64,000 nucleotides of DNA from Promethearchaeia archaeon (GCA_029856145.1 JAHQWK010000001.1:124001-188000), one strand, 5' to 3'. Positions 1 through 8,854 are shown, numbered from the stretch's first letter. Notes: generated by a model from the letters alone, not told the origin. Made by a program: numbers and translations.

Positions 1-20
1 ATGTAATAAATTTTTTAGGG

Positions 21-983
21 ATGTCTTTTAAACTCAGTGAAGAACTTAAACAATATATCCAATTAGATATGCCCCCTAAAAAATATATAGAGACAATTTT
101 AAAAGTAACTGCTCAATTTTCTAAGAAAAATCCTAAAATTGTAAAACAAATTGAAGATGTAGTTAAAAATATTGTACAAATTTTTCAATCTTTAGATTTC
201 CATAAAGAATTACTTTCCATTTCTACGAGTAATGAGTTTGAAGATTTGATAAAAAAAAGATTTCTCGAAGAATTGGATAGAGCAGAGCAAATAAATAGAA
301 ATTTGGTAGCAGAATCATTTAAATTAGCTCTTAAATATGTAGAACGCCAGCAACAGCCAGATAAATTATTTACATTATCGAGTTATAATAAACTCGGGAT
401 ACAACTTGAAAACCTGAAAACCGATACAACAATGAACCTTATTGTGAGTTTTTTGGAGATGATTCTTACAAAAAAACAGGAGATATTCAAGCTTTCCGAT
501 GATGAACTTGTGGACTATTTGAATGAATTCGTGAGCAGGTTAGGAAGAGCCATTGAACCCTATTTAAAAGCAATCATTGTTACCATTTATAATCTCCAAA
601 AAATATGCCAAAAAGAAGATTTTGATGATTTTGAGAAAGGATTTGGGTATTACCTAAGTCCACGCAGTTCCTTACGAATCCAACATTCCAAAAAAGAAGA
701 TTACATTGATTATCGAAATGCAATTAACCATATAAGTGGATTTGATGTATCTTTTAATCGGAAGCTAGAAGATATAACGATAAAATTTTACTTAAAACGG
801 GAAACAAGAGGTAGACTATATTGGAGCAAGGCTGTAGAAATGGGATTAAAAGAATTTGAAAAGCTATTTAGGGATTTTCGTAAGTTTCAGAATTCATTTT
901 TCACTTTCTATGATGTTTATATCAAATCCGTTGATAAAAACTACGAATATCAAATCTTCCCTTTCAAAGATATCTTTAATTAG
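21..983 (+). CDS. HEPN-motif protein, possible RNase
   Basis: The protein is 320 aa, helical and charged. Residues 232-237 read RNAINH, which fits the R-x4-H signature of HEPN domains, and the flanking pattern (YRNAINH, a short beta-rich stretch, then a long C-terminal helix) resembles the HEPN domains of many prokaryotic defence and toxin proteins. HEPN proteins commonly cut RNA with this Arg and His. The N-terminal 200 residues show no motif I recognise. No MNT nucleotidyltransferase or other antitoxin is adjacent; the next features are a broken LRR gene and a LAGLIDADG-type gene, so the area looks accessory. The ATG follows stop codons closely, so the start is well bounded. The HEPN call rests on one short motif and its context. 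Confidence 0.5.
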   Translation: MSFKLSEELKQYIQLDMPPKKYIETILKVTAQFSKKNPKIVKQIEDVVKNIVQIFQSLDFHKELLSISTSNEFEDLIKKRFLEELDRAEQINRNLVAESFKLALKYVERQQQPDKLFTLSSYNKLGIQLENLKTDTTMNLIVSFLEMILTKKQEIFKLSDDELVDYLNEFVSRLGRAIEPYLKAIIVTIYNLQKICQKEDFDDFEKGFGYYLSPRSSLRIQHSKKEDYIDYRNAINHISGFDVSFNRKLEDITIKFYLKRETRGRLYWSKAVEMGLKEFEKLFRDFRKFQNSFFTFYDVYIKSVDKNYEYQIFPFKDIFN

Positions 984-1014
984 TAATAAATAAAAAACCG
1001 AAGTTTGGAATTCT

Positions 1015-1182
1015 ATGAATGAAAATAAGGCAAATATGCAAAAATATAGTAATGTAAAACCAGATCAGAAACAAGTTCTCTTAGAAATTGAGAGGTTTAC
1101 AAATGCTGAAATACCGGATTACCAAAATGTAACCTCAGAGAATTTTGGTATAGTTCTTGAAAATATTAAAACTTATATGTAG
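1015..1182 (+). pseudogene. Truncated N-terminus of a leucine-rich-repeat protein
   Basis: The ORF encodes 55 aa, including KPDQKQVLLEIERFTNAEIP and then a Gly-containing segment before the stop. This matches the conserved cap that precedes the repeats in many Asgard leucine-rich-repeat proteins (an E/Q-x-x-VL-x-x-LE-x-L...IP pattern). No repeat units follow: the frame stops just after the ENIKTYM segment. Its last 48 bases overlap the 3' end of the LAGLIDADG-type gene on the other strand. I read it as an LRR gene that lost its body by deletion or insertion. A short standalone gene remains possible. Confidence 0.4.
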
Positions 1183-1908
1183 AGTTTTATTATGTTTATG
1201 AATATGTATGGAACCATCAGTATCAACTAATCCTTCAATTATTTTTTTCCTTGATATTGTAAATTTAATTGCATCTGCGTCTTTTGGTTCATATATTCCT
1301 GGTCTCTTGTTTAATGTCTTTTTCATCAGTTCATAAACATATAGAGCATATTGAGATTCTTGAGATCTATTTAATGTAACTCTGAAACGACGTCCATAGT
1401 GGGGGATACATCCGTCTCCAAGACCAATACAAATTTTTTCTGCCAAAGCTTTACTTTCTTTTAATTTCCCACTTGGATTTTCTTTGAATTCTAAATCTTT
1501 TTTATCATGTTCTTGTATATATTCCTTTAAACTTAAATTTTTAAGTTGATTTTCAAACCTATCATTCTCATCTGATTTTATTCTCTTATCTTTTAAACTA
1601 TGCACTTTTTCTTTTAAATTAACTTCCTTTTTTTTAGTATTCTCCTGTATAGAGGCTTTTTTTTCATCTTTTTCATCTTTCGGCGTGAATTTTACTTCGA
1701 ATTGTTCATCATTGCTTCTTAGTTCGTCCCCAGATTCAAATGTATCACCAAGATCTTTATCAAAGTCCAAATCTTCATCCAGGGGGTCAAATTCATTTTC
1801 TAAGTCAAGCTCATTCATGTCCTCTTTTTCATTAAATTCAGTTTCTTTATCATTCTGTTCTTCATCGAATTCTTCACTATTATATTCTCCCATAAATTCA
1901 ATCCTCAC
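1135..1908 (-). CDS. LAGLIDADG-type endonuclease-like protein with acidic N-terminus
   Basis: The protein is 257 aa. Residues 1-150 are very acidic and lysine-rich low-complexity sequence, probably disordered. Residues 155-167 (ALAEKICIGLGDG) and 223-233 (IIEGLVDTDGS) match the two LAGLIDADG helices, including both acidic residues that bind metal in homing endonucleases. The distance between them is only about 63 residues, and the chain ends about 25 residues after the second motif, so the fold may be incomplete. No intein splice residues or split host gene surround it. It ends inside the broken LRR ORF. It could be a decaying homing endonuclease or a domesticated DNA-binding protein; the acidic extension is unusual for the family. 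Confidence 0.55.
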   Translation of the reverse strand: MRIEFMGEYNSEEFDEEQNDKETEFNEKEDMNELDLENEFDPLDEDLDFDKDLGDTFESGDELRSNDEQFEVKFTPKDEKDEKKASIQENTKKKEVNLKEKVHSLKDKRIKSDENDRFENQLKNLSLKEYIQEHDKKDLEFKENPSGKLKESKALAEKICIGLGDGCIPHYGRRFRVTLNRSQESQYALYVYELMKKTLNKRPGIYEPKDADAIKFTISRKKIIEGLVDTDGSIHIHKHNKTLHISFNIFKNYTKIL

Positions 1909-1948
1909 GCTTTATGTTTATCATATTTTAACTTTTTATATTAGTCAT

Positions 1949-2179
1949 TTGTATCCTCTTTTTTGGTCAATATCTGGTATAATTTGGTTTTTCATAGTAC
2001 CATTTGCAGGTTTATTTGCCGAAAAGTACTTAAGATTCGACTACAAAGCTAATAGAATACCAGAACCAAATGAAGAACTTAATAAAAATATAAAAAAAAT
2101 TTACAACGAAGCTTCAGCCATTTTTAAATTATCTCCAATAATAAATATTATATTTCGACATTCCCTATCTATTTCTTGA
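1949..2179 (+). CDS. Small membrane protein, possibly a gene fragment
   Basis: Starting from a TTG at 1949 the frame gives 76 aa with one clear membrane helix (near residues 3-25, FWSISGIIWFFIVPFAGLFA) followed by a charged tail. The frame stays open further upstream, but that part is antisense to the acidic region of the LAGLIDADG-type gene and is Ser-rich nonsense, so I do not count it. A second short membrane gene follows 28 bases later, and both may derive from one disrupted transmembrane gene. The TTG start is a guess. Confidence 0.3.
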   Translation: MYPLFWSISGIIWFFIVPFAGLFAEKYLRFDYKANRIPEPNEELNKNIKKIYNEASAIFKLSPIINIIFRHSLSIS

Positions 2180-2207
2180 CAAATTAGGTTAAAAAAAGGA
2201 ACCCAAG

Positions 2208-2600
2208 TTGAAGGATAGAAATAGGCTTAAATTAACAATAATTACTTGGAAAACTTTAAACGGCCTCTGTATTCTGTTCAGTGCATTTTTATTAATGAGT
2301 ATTTTAACAGCTATTTATTATCTCATTGCTGATCCTCCAGATTTGCCTTGCCTTATGTGTGCTGGATGTCCCTGTCCATATAGAGATTTTATCATAGCCA
2401 GAACTTATTATCTTAATTTTTTATTCCCAACCTTGATTTTACTTAATACGATATTTATCGCTATTTGTATTATTTTAATTGCAATTCTGAAACATAAGTA
2501 TGACTCTCTCAAATTAACTCTTTTTAGAAAAAAATATGGAAACAGTGAGGATTTATTCAAAAAATATAAAGCTACACTTCAATCTAATGAAGTACATTAG
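2208..2600 (+). CDS. Two-helix membrane protein of unknown function
   Basis: The ORF predicts 130 aa with two hydrophobic helices, near residues 16-40 and 70-94. Between them lies a loop rich in Pro and Cys (DLPCLMCAGCPCPY) with four cysteines, which could bind a metal or form disulfides on the outer face. The C-terminal 35 residues are basic and charged. The start as translated is TTG, preceded by an A/G-rich stretch. I do not recognise the family. It follows another short membrane ORF in the same direction in an accessory-looking stretch. Confidence 0.45.
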   Translation: MKDRNRLKLTIITWKTLNGLCILFSAFLLMSILTAIYYLIADPPDLPCLMCAGCPCPYRDFIIARTYYLNFLFPTLILLNTIFIAICIILIAILKHKYDSLKLTLFRKKYGNSEDLFKKYKATLQSNEVH

Positions 2601-2617
2601 AACTAGATTTATTAGAA

Positions 2618-2749
2618 ATGTTGATGCCCATTCTCTCTATGTTCAGATGCGGTTTTTCAAAGGAATTTTCATTGAAATCAGACTCTGAATTTACCATTCA
2701 AGAAATTGGTTTATTTAAAAATTTCTATGTTACTAATGAAAGTTTCTAG
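2618..2749 (+). CDS. Short ORF, 43 aa, doubtful
   Basis: An ATG-started frame runs for 43 codons between two better supported genes on the same strand, with a composition that is not obviously random (MFRCGFSKEFSLKSDSEFTI). I see no ribosome binding site and no recognisable motif. It may be a remnant of a longer gene or chance. Confidence 0.15.
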   Translation: MLMPILSMFRCGFSKEFSLKSDSEFTIQEIGLFKNFYVTNESF

Positions 2750-2772
2750 TTTGCGAAACTATCGTAATTTAA

Positions 2773-3213
2773 ATGACTATGATATATGCATATAGTATAG
2801 TGCCAGGAAGTAAAAATCCAATAGAATCACATAAACATACAAAAAGAGAAGATCAAACAAGAAAATTAAAAGAATCAAATTATAAGTTGGAAATAGAAAA
2901 GTGGTACAAAGAAGGAAGGAAATTATCAATGAGGAGCCAGTTAGAAGAGATATTAATTAAAAAATCTGGGCTACCCCTATATAAATTAAGAATTTTGATA
3001 GATATATACGAAGGGAATGATTTTCGAAAACGTAAATCTTTCAAAAAAATAATCGATTATTTTCAGAACCTGAATCTTATTGAAAAGAAAGGAAATCAAT
3101 GGATTGTGTCGAAAAAGGGTAATTTATTAATGATAAAATTGTTTCCATTTTTAATAAAAAGTCTTGAATGGAGACCTAGTATGCTATTTCCAGAAGATTC
3201 TAGGGTATATTAA
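2773..3213 (+). CDS. Hypothetical protein, possible winged-helix domain
   Basis: The protein is 146 aa, basic at the N-terminus. Residues 66-130 (LPLYKLRILIDIYEGNDF, then a basic helix, LIEKKGNQWIVSKKG) have the helix-turn-helix-wing spacing of small archaeal winged-helix proteins. The opening MTMIYAY and the Lys/Glu-rich first 60 residues carry no motif I know. There is no operon partner; the PatB-type gene starts 185 bases downstream. A DNA-binding role is an inference from the predicted fold only. Confidence 0.4.
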   Translation: MTMIYAYSIVPGSKNPIESHKHTKREDQTRKLKESNYKLEIEKWYKEGRKLSMRSQLEEILIKKSGLPLYKLRILIDIYEGNDFRKRKSFKKIIDYFQNLNLIEKKGNQWIVSKKGNLLMIKLFPFLIKSLEWRPSMLFPEDSRVY

Positions 3214-3398
3214 AAAAAAATCAATCAATTAACCAAAATTCTTTCCTTGAATGGATTTATAGATTACTCTTTTTGTTTCTATAATTTTATAAGATAAATT
3301 TGATTTTTATTGCTAATAAGCCATACACACTCTCTATTTTTTAGCATTGCATTATATTTTTCTTTCTGATAAACATTTAAAAAAGACTCTTAATTTAC

Positions 3399-4607
3399 AT
3401 GTTTAGATTTAAAATGAAATACAATTTTGATCGAATAATTGACCGTTTTGGTACTAACTCAGTTAAATGGGATAAGCATTTTCTTAAAGAAAAATTTGAA
3501 ACTGATGATATTTTACCACTTTGGGTTGCAGATATGGATTTTCAATGCCCCAAACCCGTGATTGATGCTTTAAAAAGGAGAGCTGCTGACGAAATTTTTG
3601 GATACAGCTTGTATAAAACTCCTACATATTTAGATGCTGTTTCAAACTGGATGAAACGAAGACATGGTTGGAAAATTGATAGTGAGTGGATAATATTCAG
3701 CCCTGGGATTGTTCCAGCTATTTATATGATAGTTCAAACTTTTACTAATGTGGGAGAGAAAGTAATCATCCAACCACCAGTATATTATCCATTTTTTAGT
3801 GCTGTAGAAAATAATGGACGTATTCTATTGACAAATCAATTACAGTATGAGAATAGGAGGTATACTTTTGATTTTGATGATTTTGAAGCAAAAGCTAAAG
3901 ATCCGCTAACGAAGCTGTTTATTCTCTGTAGTCCTCATAACCCTGTAGGGCGTGTATGGACAGAAAAAGAACTTAGAAGACTTGGAGATATATGTTTAGA
4001 AAATGATGTTTTAATAATTTCAGACGAAATTCATCATGACTTAATTCTTTCGGGATATAAGCATACTCTTTTTTCTACAATATCAGAAGATTTTGAGAAA
4101 AACACAATTATGTGTACAGCACCAAGTAAAACTTTTAATATTGCTGGCTTAAAAACTTCTAATATAATTATTCCAGACGAAAAGATGAGAGAATCATTCT
4201 CAAATACAATATCCAAGAGGAACAGTGTGATGAGTCCTAATGCTTTTGGTATAGTTGCATTAATAGCTGCATATAATGAAGGAGAAGAGTGGTTAGATCA
4301 AGTAATGAAATATATAGAAGCTAATTTTGAGTTTTTAAAGGAATTTGTTAATGAAAAACTCCCTAACGTTGATTTTATTGAGCCTGAAGGAACTTATCTC
4401 GCTTGGTTAGATTGTAATAGATTGGGAATGGATGATGAAAAACTTAGTGATTTTATGTTAAAAAAAGCAAAAGTTGCATTAGATGATGGTAAAATATTTG
4501 GTCCCGGGGGAGTAGGATTTGAAAGAATAAATATAGGATGTCCACGATCAATATTAAAAGAATGTATGAATAGAATAGTTAATGCCTTAAAAGAAAAATC
4601 TCCCTAA
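3399..4607 (+). CDS. PatB/MalY-type C-S lyase (cystathionine beta-lyase family)
   Basis: This 402 aa PLP enzyme of aminotransferase class I/II opens with the PatB/MalY pattern (YNFDRIIDRFGTNSVKWD, then LPLWVADMDF). Visible active-site elements are NPVGRVW near 181-187, SDEIHHDL near 208-215 with the PLP-contacting Asp, and SKTFN with the Schiff-base lysine at 244. The length is normal. Family members split cystathionine or cysteine to pyruvate, ammonia and a thiol, so a role in methionine or cysteine metabolism is likely. An alternative ATG five codons in (MKYNFDR) is equally plausible as start. No methionine-pathway gene is adjacent. Confidence 0.85.
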   Translation: MFRFKMKYNFDRIIDRFGTNSVKWDKHFLKEKFETDDILPLWVADMDFQCPKPVIDALKRRAADEIFGYSLYKTPTYLDAVSNWMKRRHGWKIDSEWIIFSPGIVPAIYMIVQTFTNVGEKVIIQPPVYYPFFSAVENNGRILLTNQLQYENRRYTFDFDDFEAKAKDPLTKLFILCSPHNPVGRVWTEKELRRLGDICLENDVLIISDEIHHDLILSGYKHTLFSTISEDFEKNTIMCTAPSKTFNIAGLKTSNIIIPDEKMRESFSNTISKRNSVMSPNAFGIVALIAAYNEGEEWLDQVMKYIEANFEFLKEFVNEKLPNVDFIEPEGTYLAWLDCNRLGMDDEKLSDFMLKKAKVALDDGKIFGPGGVGFERINIGCPRSILKECMNRIVNALKEKSP

Positions 4608-4634
4608 TTTTTATATCCCACACTTGTAGTAAAT

Positions 4635-5162
4635 CTAATAAATTAATAAGGTTTGATTCCTTCTTGAATCGCTATTTATTAAATCTCTAAATTTTTCATT
4701 ATCTTCATCAATAAATTCCCAGAATTCATTATAAATTTCCTTAAGGGTCATTTTTCTTTTCTGGGACGCAATATTTTGATTATTTAGGCACTTTTTTACA
4801 TCGTTTTTGGGTATCTTAGGTCTATATTCAAGATAATTACCCTCCAAAATTAAATTATCAAAAAGTTCATTGTCATTTTGTTTGAGATTCCTAGAATTAG
4901 AATTCTTTTCTTGATTTAACTTATTCTCAAATTCAAAATCGACTCTTTGATATCCACGTACCTGGAACTGTTTATCCACAAATGCTTGGAACTGATGATC
5001 ACATACCAATCCTCTTGCAATTGACATTGTAGTTAATTGTTTTGCTTCAACAATAACAGAATTAGGAATTTCTAATAATTTCTTTGATTTGCAAACTGGA
5101 CAAATAAATTCAACCTTAGATGTATCGATACTTATATTGGTCTTAACTTCTGTAACTGCCAT
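4635..5162 (-). CDS. Zinc-binding protein of an Asgard-type CPxC family
   Basis: The protein is 175 aa. It starts with a CPVCK zinc knuckle at residues 20-24, and the segment LVCDHQFQAFVDKQFQVRGYQ (about 52-72) carries a further Cys-x-His pair. The same architecture, CPxC followed by a C/H pair and AYVDAHFKVRG, occurs in the gene at 25826-26422, so the two are paralogs at their N-termini. The C-terminal half here is unrelated: charged and ending in a helical stretch. The function is unknown; a single zinc site followed by a VDxxFxVRG element is what I can see. Confidence 0.55.
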   Translation of the reverse strand: MAVTEVKTNISIDTSKVEFICPVCKSKKLLEIPNSVIVEAKQLTTMSIARGLVCDHQFQAFVDKQFQVRGYQRVDFEFENKLNQEKNSNSRNLKQNDNELFDNLILEGNYLEYRPKIPKNDVKKCLNNQNIASQKRKMTLKEIYNEFWEFIDEDNEKFRDLINSDSRRNQTLLIY

Positions 5163-5282
5163 TATAACACCTTCTTGAGATTATCTAAAATTAATAATAA
5201 AAACCCCATTTAATTGTTAGAAATTGGGATAAGATTTAAGAAAAGAGAGATAAAACATTAAGTAATTTATTAATATTCCCTA

Positions 5283-5798
5283 TTAGGTATTATCGGGATC
5301 AAATTTAATATTCATATTACTTTCATCTAATTCAAAAATTATCTCTAAATTTGTTATAAAATCACTCTCTACTTTGAAAACGTGTTCACCTTCAGTAAAC
5401 ATTTTCAAGGAATTCTCATCTACTTTGATTAAAACGCTAATACTATCACCTAAGTCAATAGTTCTTCCACTAAGTTTGCCTTCCAAAACATCATTAATAT
5501 TAAATGACTCTCCTATATGATAAATCAATAAACGATTCTTAATATTATCTAAATTAAAACTTTCCTTAGTAAAATTTAATGGTATATCATCTAAGAGAAG
5601 TTTACCATATTGTGATATATCAAAACTATTAGAATCAAATTCTTTTAAACTAAAATCTCCTATTTCAATATGTTCGGGAATAACAAATGGTATAATTAAA
5701 TTCAGAACTTTTATTTGGAGAGAATCTGCATTTCCATTACTAGTAGTATCTACAGTAAAAACACTTTTCTTACTGGGAAATAGCTTCCTTAGGAGCAC
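5283..5798 (-). CDS. Hypothetical beta-rich protein
   Basis: The protein is 171 aa, acidic, with alternating hydrophobic residues that suggest mostly beta strands (for example LLIYHIGESFNINDVL and HVFKVESDFITNLEIIFEL). A short basic N-terminus (MLLRKLFPSKK) precedes it. There is no signal peptide, membrane helix, cysteine cluster or catalytic motif. It lies between the zinc protein and the dehydrogenase on the same strand, separated from each by about 100 bases. No family is recognised. Confidence 0.45.
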   Translation of the reverse strand: MLLRKLFPSKKSVFTVDTTSNGNADSLQIKVLNLIIPFVIPEHIEIGDFSLKEFDSNSFDISQYGKLLLDDIPLNFTKESFNLDNIKNRLLIYHIGESFNINDVLEGKLSGRTIDLGDSISVLIKVDENSLKMFTEGEHVFKVESDFITNLEIIFELDESNMNIKFDPDNT

Positions 5799-5882
5799 TT
5801 TAAAGGCAGATAAATCATATGGGATAAGCGTTCAACCTATTAATTTTTCATGAATTATTTATAAATTTAAATATTTAAAATA

Positions 5883-6917
5883 TTAAAATTTTTCTACTTC
5901 AGAAATCTTTATGGGACGATTCTCTTCATATGATTTCTGAGCAGCTAATGCAATTAGAACATTTTGTAGTCCATCTTCCCCGTTTGGCTTAGGTTCTATA
6001 TTTTTACGCAAACATTCAAAGAAATACTTCAATTCATTTGAATATGATTCCATATATCGTTCCATGAAAAAATATGGTATCTTATCAATATTAGTATATT
6101 CAGCAGTATAAATACGAACAGTGTTAGTTACCTCATTATCAGCCACTACACATCCTTTAGAACCAAATACTTCCACACGTTGATCATACCCATAAACGGC
6201 CTGACGAGTATTATCGATTATTCCTATAGCACCACTTTTAAATTTTAAAATGACCACAGCAGTATCTATATCTCCTGCCTTCCCAATTTCAGGATCAATA
6301 AGTACTGCTCCAGTTGCATAGATTTCCTCGACTTCACTCCCAGTTTGGAATCTTGCCATGTCCCAATCATGGATGGTCATATCAAGAAAAATTCCTCCTG
6401 AAACCTTTATATAGGCTATTGGAGGGGGCACGGGATCTCGAGAAGTAATTTTAACAATTTGAGGTTCACCAATTTGACCAGAAGCAACTGATTCATGGCA
6501 CCTCATAAAATTGCGATCAAAACGTCTATTAAACCCAATCATGAGTTTTATACCCATTTCTTTAACAACTGAAAGTGTCTCTTTAATTCGCTTTATATCT
6601 GTATCAATAGGTTTCTCACAAAAAACATTTTTATTCGCCTTGGCAGCATCTTGAATAAATTTCGTATGAGTGTCTGTAGAAGAACAAATCACAACTATAT
6701 CAATTTCAGGATCATTAATAATTTCATATGCGTCTGAAGTGAGTTTAGGTGCCCCAATTTCTACTGCCCATTGCCTCAATTCATCCTTGATTTCTATGTC
6801 AGCTATGATTTTTAAATTAACATCGCGGATTTTCCGTAATAGATTTTTAATATGTATTTTGCCAATTCTACCGGCCCCGATTACTCCTACAGTAAATATT
6901 TTTCCCAAATATATCAC
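5883..6917 (-). CDS. Gfo/Idh/MocA-family dehydrogenase, inositol 2-dehydrogenase-like
   Basis: The protein is 344 aa. The Rossmann motif VGVIGAGRIGKIH lies near residues 11-23, and the family hallmark EKPID is near 100-104, followed by GFNRRFDRNF and the GGIFLDMTIHDWDMARF segment that contains the catalytic His-Asp surroundings of IolG. These enzymes oxidise myo-inositol or related sugars with NAD. Among the family the closest signature is inositol 2-dehydrogenase, but the substrate cannot be fixed by eye. An MFS carrier is divergently transcribed 150 bases away and could import the substrate. The length is typical. Confidence 0.8.
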   Translation of the reverse strand: MIYLGKIFTVGVIGAGRIGKIHIKNLLRKIRDVNLKIIADIEIKDELRQWAVEIGAPKLTSDAYEIINDPEIDIVVICSSTDTHTKFIQDAAKANKNVFCEKPIDTDIKRIKETLSVVKEMGIKLMIGFNRRFDRNFMRCHESVASGQIGEPQIVKITSRDPVPPPIAYIKVSGGIFLDMTIHDWDMARFQTGSEVEEIYATGAVLIDPEIGKAGDIDTAVVILKFKSGAIGIIDNTRQAVYGYDQRVEVFGSKGCVVADNEVTNTVRIYTAEYTNIDKIPYFFMERYMESYSNELKYFFECLRKNIEPKPNGEDGLQNVLIALAAQKSYEENRPIKISEVEKF

Positions 6918-7068
6918 TTAAAACCTTAAAATGTTTAAATTTCAGAATTTTTAAAGAGTGTTCTACCTTTAAAATTTCTGATAAAGAATTATAGATTTAT
7001 ATTTATTTAAGTCTAAATTGATTTAATTAATTAAAATTTTATTATCAAAAAATAAAAGTGTTAGCTTA

Positions 7069-8274
7069 ATGACTGAAACGAATATTCAAATTTATAGATC
7101 TCGTTGGAAAGTTCTTTTACTCTTTATGTTTGTAAATATTACCTTACAAATGTTATGGATAAGTTTTGCTTCAATAACAATTGAAGCAGCAGTTTTTTAT
7201 GGTGTAGCAGAATTAGAAATTCTTTTTTTATCTTTGGTATTTATGATTGCTTATATACCAGTTACATTCTTAGCTTCATGGATAATTGATAAATATGATT
7301 TTAGAATTGGGGCAGGAATTGGTGTTATACTTGCTGGAATTTTTGGGTTTTTACGATTTTTTGCTGGCAATGATTATATGTTGCTGTTAATATTTCAGAT
7401 AGGAATTGCGATTGGTCAACCCTTCCTTTTAAATAGTATTACTAGGCTTTCAGCAAATTGGTTTCCAGAATCAGAAAGAACCTCGGCAACAGGATTATCT
7501 ATGATTTCTCAATTTATTGGAATTATGTTAGGAGTGTTAATAACACCATTTATTGTTGAGGCTGTTAATATTCCAATAATGATATTAATATATGGAATAT
7601 TAGCTTTAATTTCTGGAGCACTTTTTATTATTTTTGCGAAAAATAAACCACCCACTCCCCCCTCTAGTGAAAGTTCAAGGGAAAAAGTTTTAATGGGCGA
7701 GGGTTTGAAGCAATTATTTTTGAATAAATACTTTTTAATATTATTTATAACATTCTTCTTTGGATTAGGTATTTTTAACTTTATCACATCCTACATTGAA
7801 TTAATTGTATTTCCGAGGGGATTTGATGCAACTGATGCTGGACTTCTTGGCGGTTTAATGCTAATAGGTGGAATTGTTGGTTGTGTTATAATGTCAGCTC
7901 TATCTGATAAGTATAAAAAGCATAAAATGTTACTTATTATTTCAATTCTAATAGCAACCATTTCGTTATTTATAATCACTTTTTCCTACGATCCAATACT
8001 ATTATACTTGTTTAGCTTTCTTTTAGGCTATGGAGTTTTGTCTGCAGGGCCAGTAGCCTTAGAATATGCTGTAGATTTAACAAAACCCGTTCCAGAAGCA
8101 AGTTCGAATGGTATGTTAATGATGATTGGTCAATTTGGAGGAATAATTTTTATACTCTTTTTTGAAGGATTTACAACCCCATTAGGAGATTATTTTCCAA
8201 CGTTGTTGCTGGAATCGATTTTTCTTTTAATTGTATTGGTTATAGTTTTCTTTCTAAAAGAAAAATCAGATTAA
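7069..8274 (+). CDS. MFS transporter
   Basis: The protein is 401 aa with about twelve hydrophobic helices in two halves separated by a central polar loop (residues about 190-215, rich in Pro and Ser). The SWIIDKYDFRIG loop after helix 2 and SDKYKKHKM after helix 8 match the basic MFS signature loops. The sequence resembles the FLVCR/DIRC2-like branch, but no substrate can be assigned. It is divergent to the sugar-alcohol dehydrogenase, which hints at a polyol or sugar, though that is only context. A 14-T run follows the stop codon and should terminate the transcript. Confidence 0.8.
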   Translation: MTETNIQIYRSRWKVLLLFMFVNITLQMLWISFASITIEAAVFYGVAELEILFLSLVFMIAYIPVTFLASWIIDKYDFRIGAGIGVILAGIFGFLRFFAGNDYMLLLIFQIGIAIGQPFLLNSITRLSANWFPESERTSATGLSMISQFIGIMLGVLITPFIVEAVNIPIMILIYGILALISGALFIIFAKNKPPTPPSSESSREKVLMGEGLKQLFLNKYFLILFITFFFGLGIFNFITSYIELIVFPRGFDATDAGLLGGLMLIGGIVGCVIMSALSDKYKKHKMLLIISILIATISLFIITFSYDPILLYLFSFLLGYGVLSAGPVALEYAVDLTKPVPEASSNGMLMMIGQFGGIIFILFFEGFTTPLGDYFPTLLLESIFLLIVLVIVFFLKEKSD

Positions 8275-8281
8275 AACTAAC

Positions 8282-8295
8282 TTTTTTTTTTTTTT
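8282..8295 (+). terminator. Poly-T terminator after the MFS gene
   Basis: Fourteen consecutive T residues begin 8 bases after the MFS stop codon. Intrinsic termination at U-runs without a stem is normal in archaea. Confidence 0.6.
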
Positions 8296-8371
8296 AAAAT
8301 TTTTTATAGAAAAGGATATAGATCTATTAATATCAGTATAGTTGAAAATAAAAAAAAGGAATGAATTTTAG

Positions 8372-8854
8372 TTATATTTGTGCTCCACAATATGCACAAT
8401 ATTGCGCATTTTCTTTTGTTATAGGCGTTCCACAATTAGAACAATATTTCGTTCGTTCTTCTGAAACAACTTCTTTCTCTGGTATTGATAGGTGTTTAAT
8501 CTGCCCAGTAGTTGTATTAAATTTTCCTATTAATTGACTTGAAGCTTTCAAATCTAAAATGATCGCATGAATATCTTTTCTTGAGATTCCTGTACTTTTA
8601 CTAATATCTTCTATGGTTGCCTCTGGATTTTCTTGAAATTCTGCCAAAATAACATTTCTTAATTTACTTCTATTTGTTATTGCATAAATTTGACTCATTA
8701 AAATCGCTATTCCAATACCCGTTGAGATAAAACCCCACCATGACCATGCATCCCATGGAATAAATGAGGAAATCCCCCAATAGAGGAATGCACCAGCAAT
8801 TATTAACGCACAAATGGAGAAACCTTCAGAATATTGATTTTTTTCATATTTCAC
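8372..8854 (-). CDS. Membrane protein with winged-helix segment and C-terminal zinc ribbon
   Basis: The protein is 160 aa in three parts: two membrane helices (about 13-33 and 39-60, with WGISSFIPWDAWSWWGF between them); a segment at 70-118 with helix-turn-helix spacing (ATIEDISKSTGISRKDI); and a C-terminal zinc ribbon, CSNCGTPI...CAYCGA, with paired cysteines. The arrangement suggests a membrane-tethered regulator or adaptor. It is convergent with the MFS gene. Zinc-ribbon membrane proteins of this layout are frequent in archaea and mostly uncharacterised. Confidence 0.55.
   Translation of the reverse strand: MKYEKNQYSEGFSICALIIAGAFLYWGISSFIPWDAWSWWGFISTGIGIAILMSQIYAITNRSKLRNVILAEFQENPEATIEDISKSTGISRKDIHAIILDLKASSQLIGKFNTTTGQIKHLSIPEKEVVSEERTKYCSNCGTPITKENAQYCAYCGAQI

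Noticed and set aside
1685..2179. Long plus-strand ORF of 164 aa across the LAGLIDADG-type gene
   Set aside because: The first part is Ser-rich antisense of the acidic N-terminal region of the opposite gene. Only the last 76 codons, with a membrane helix, might be real and are listed separately.
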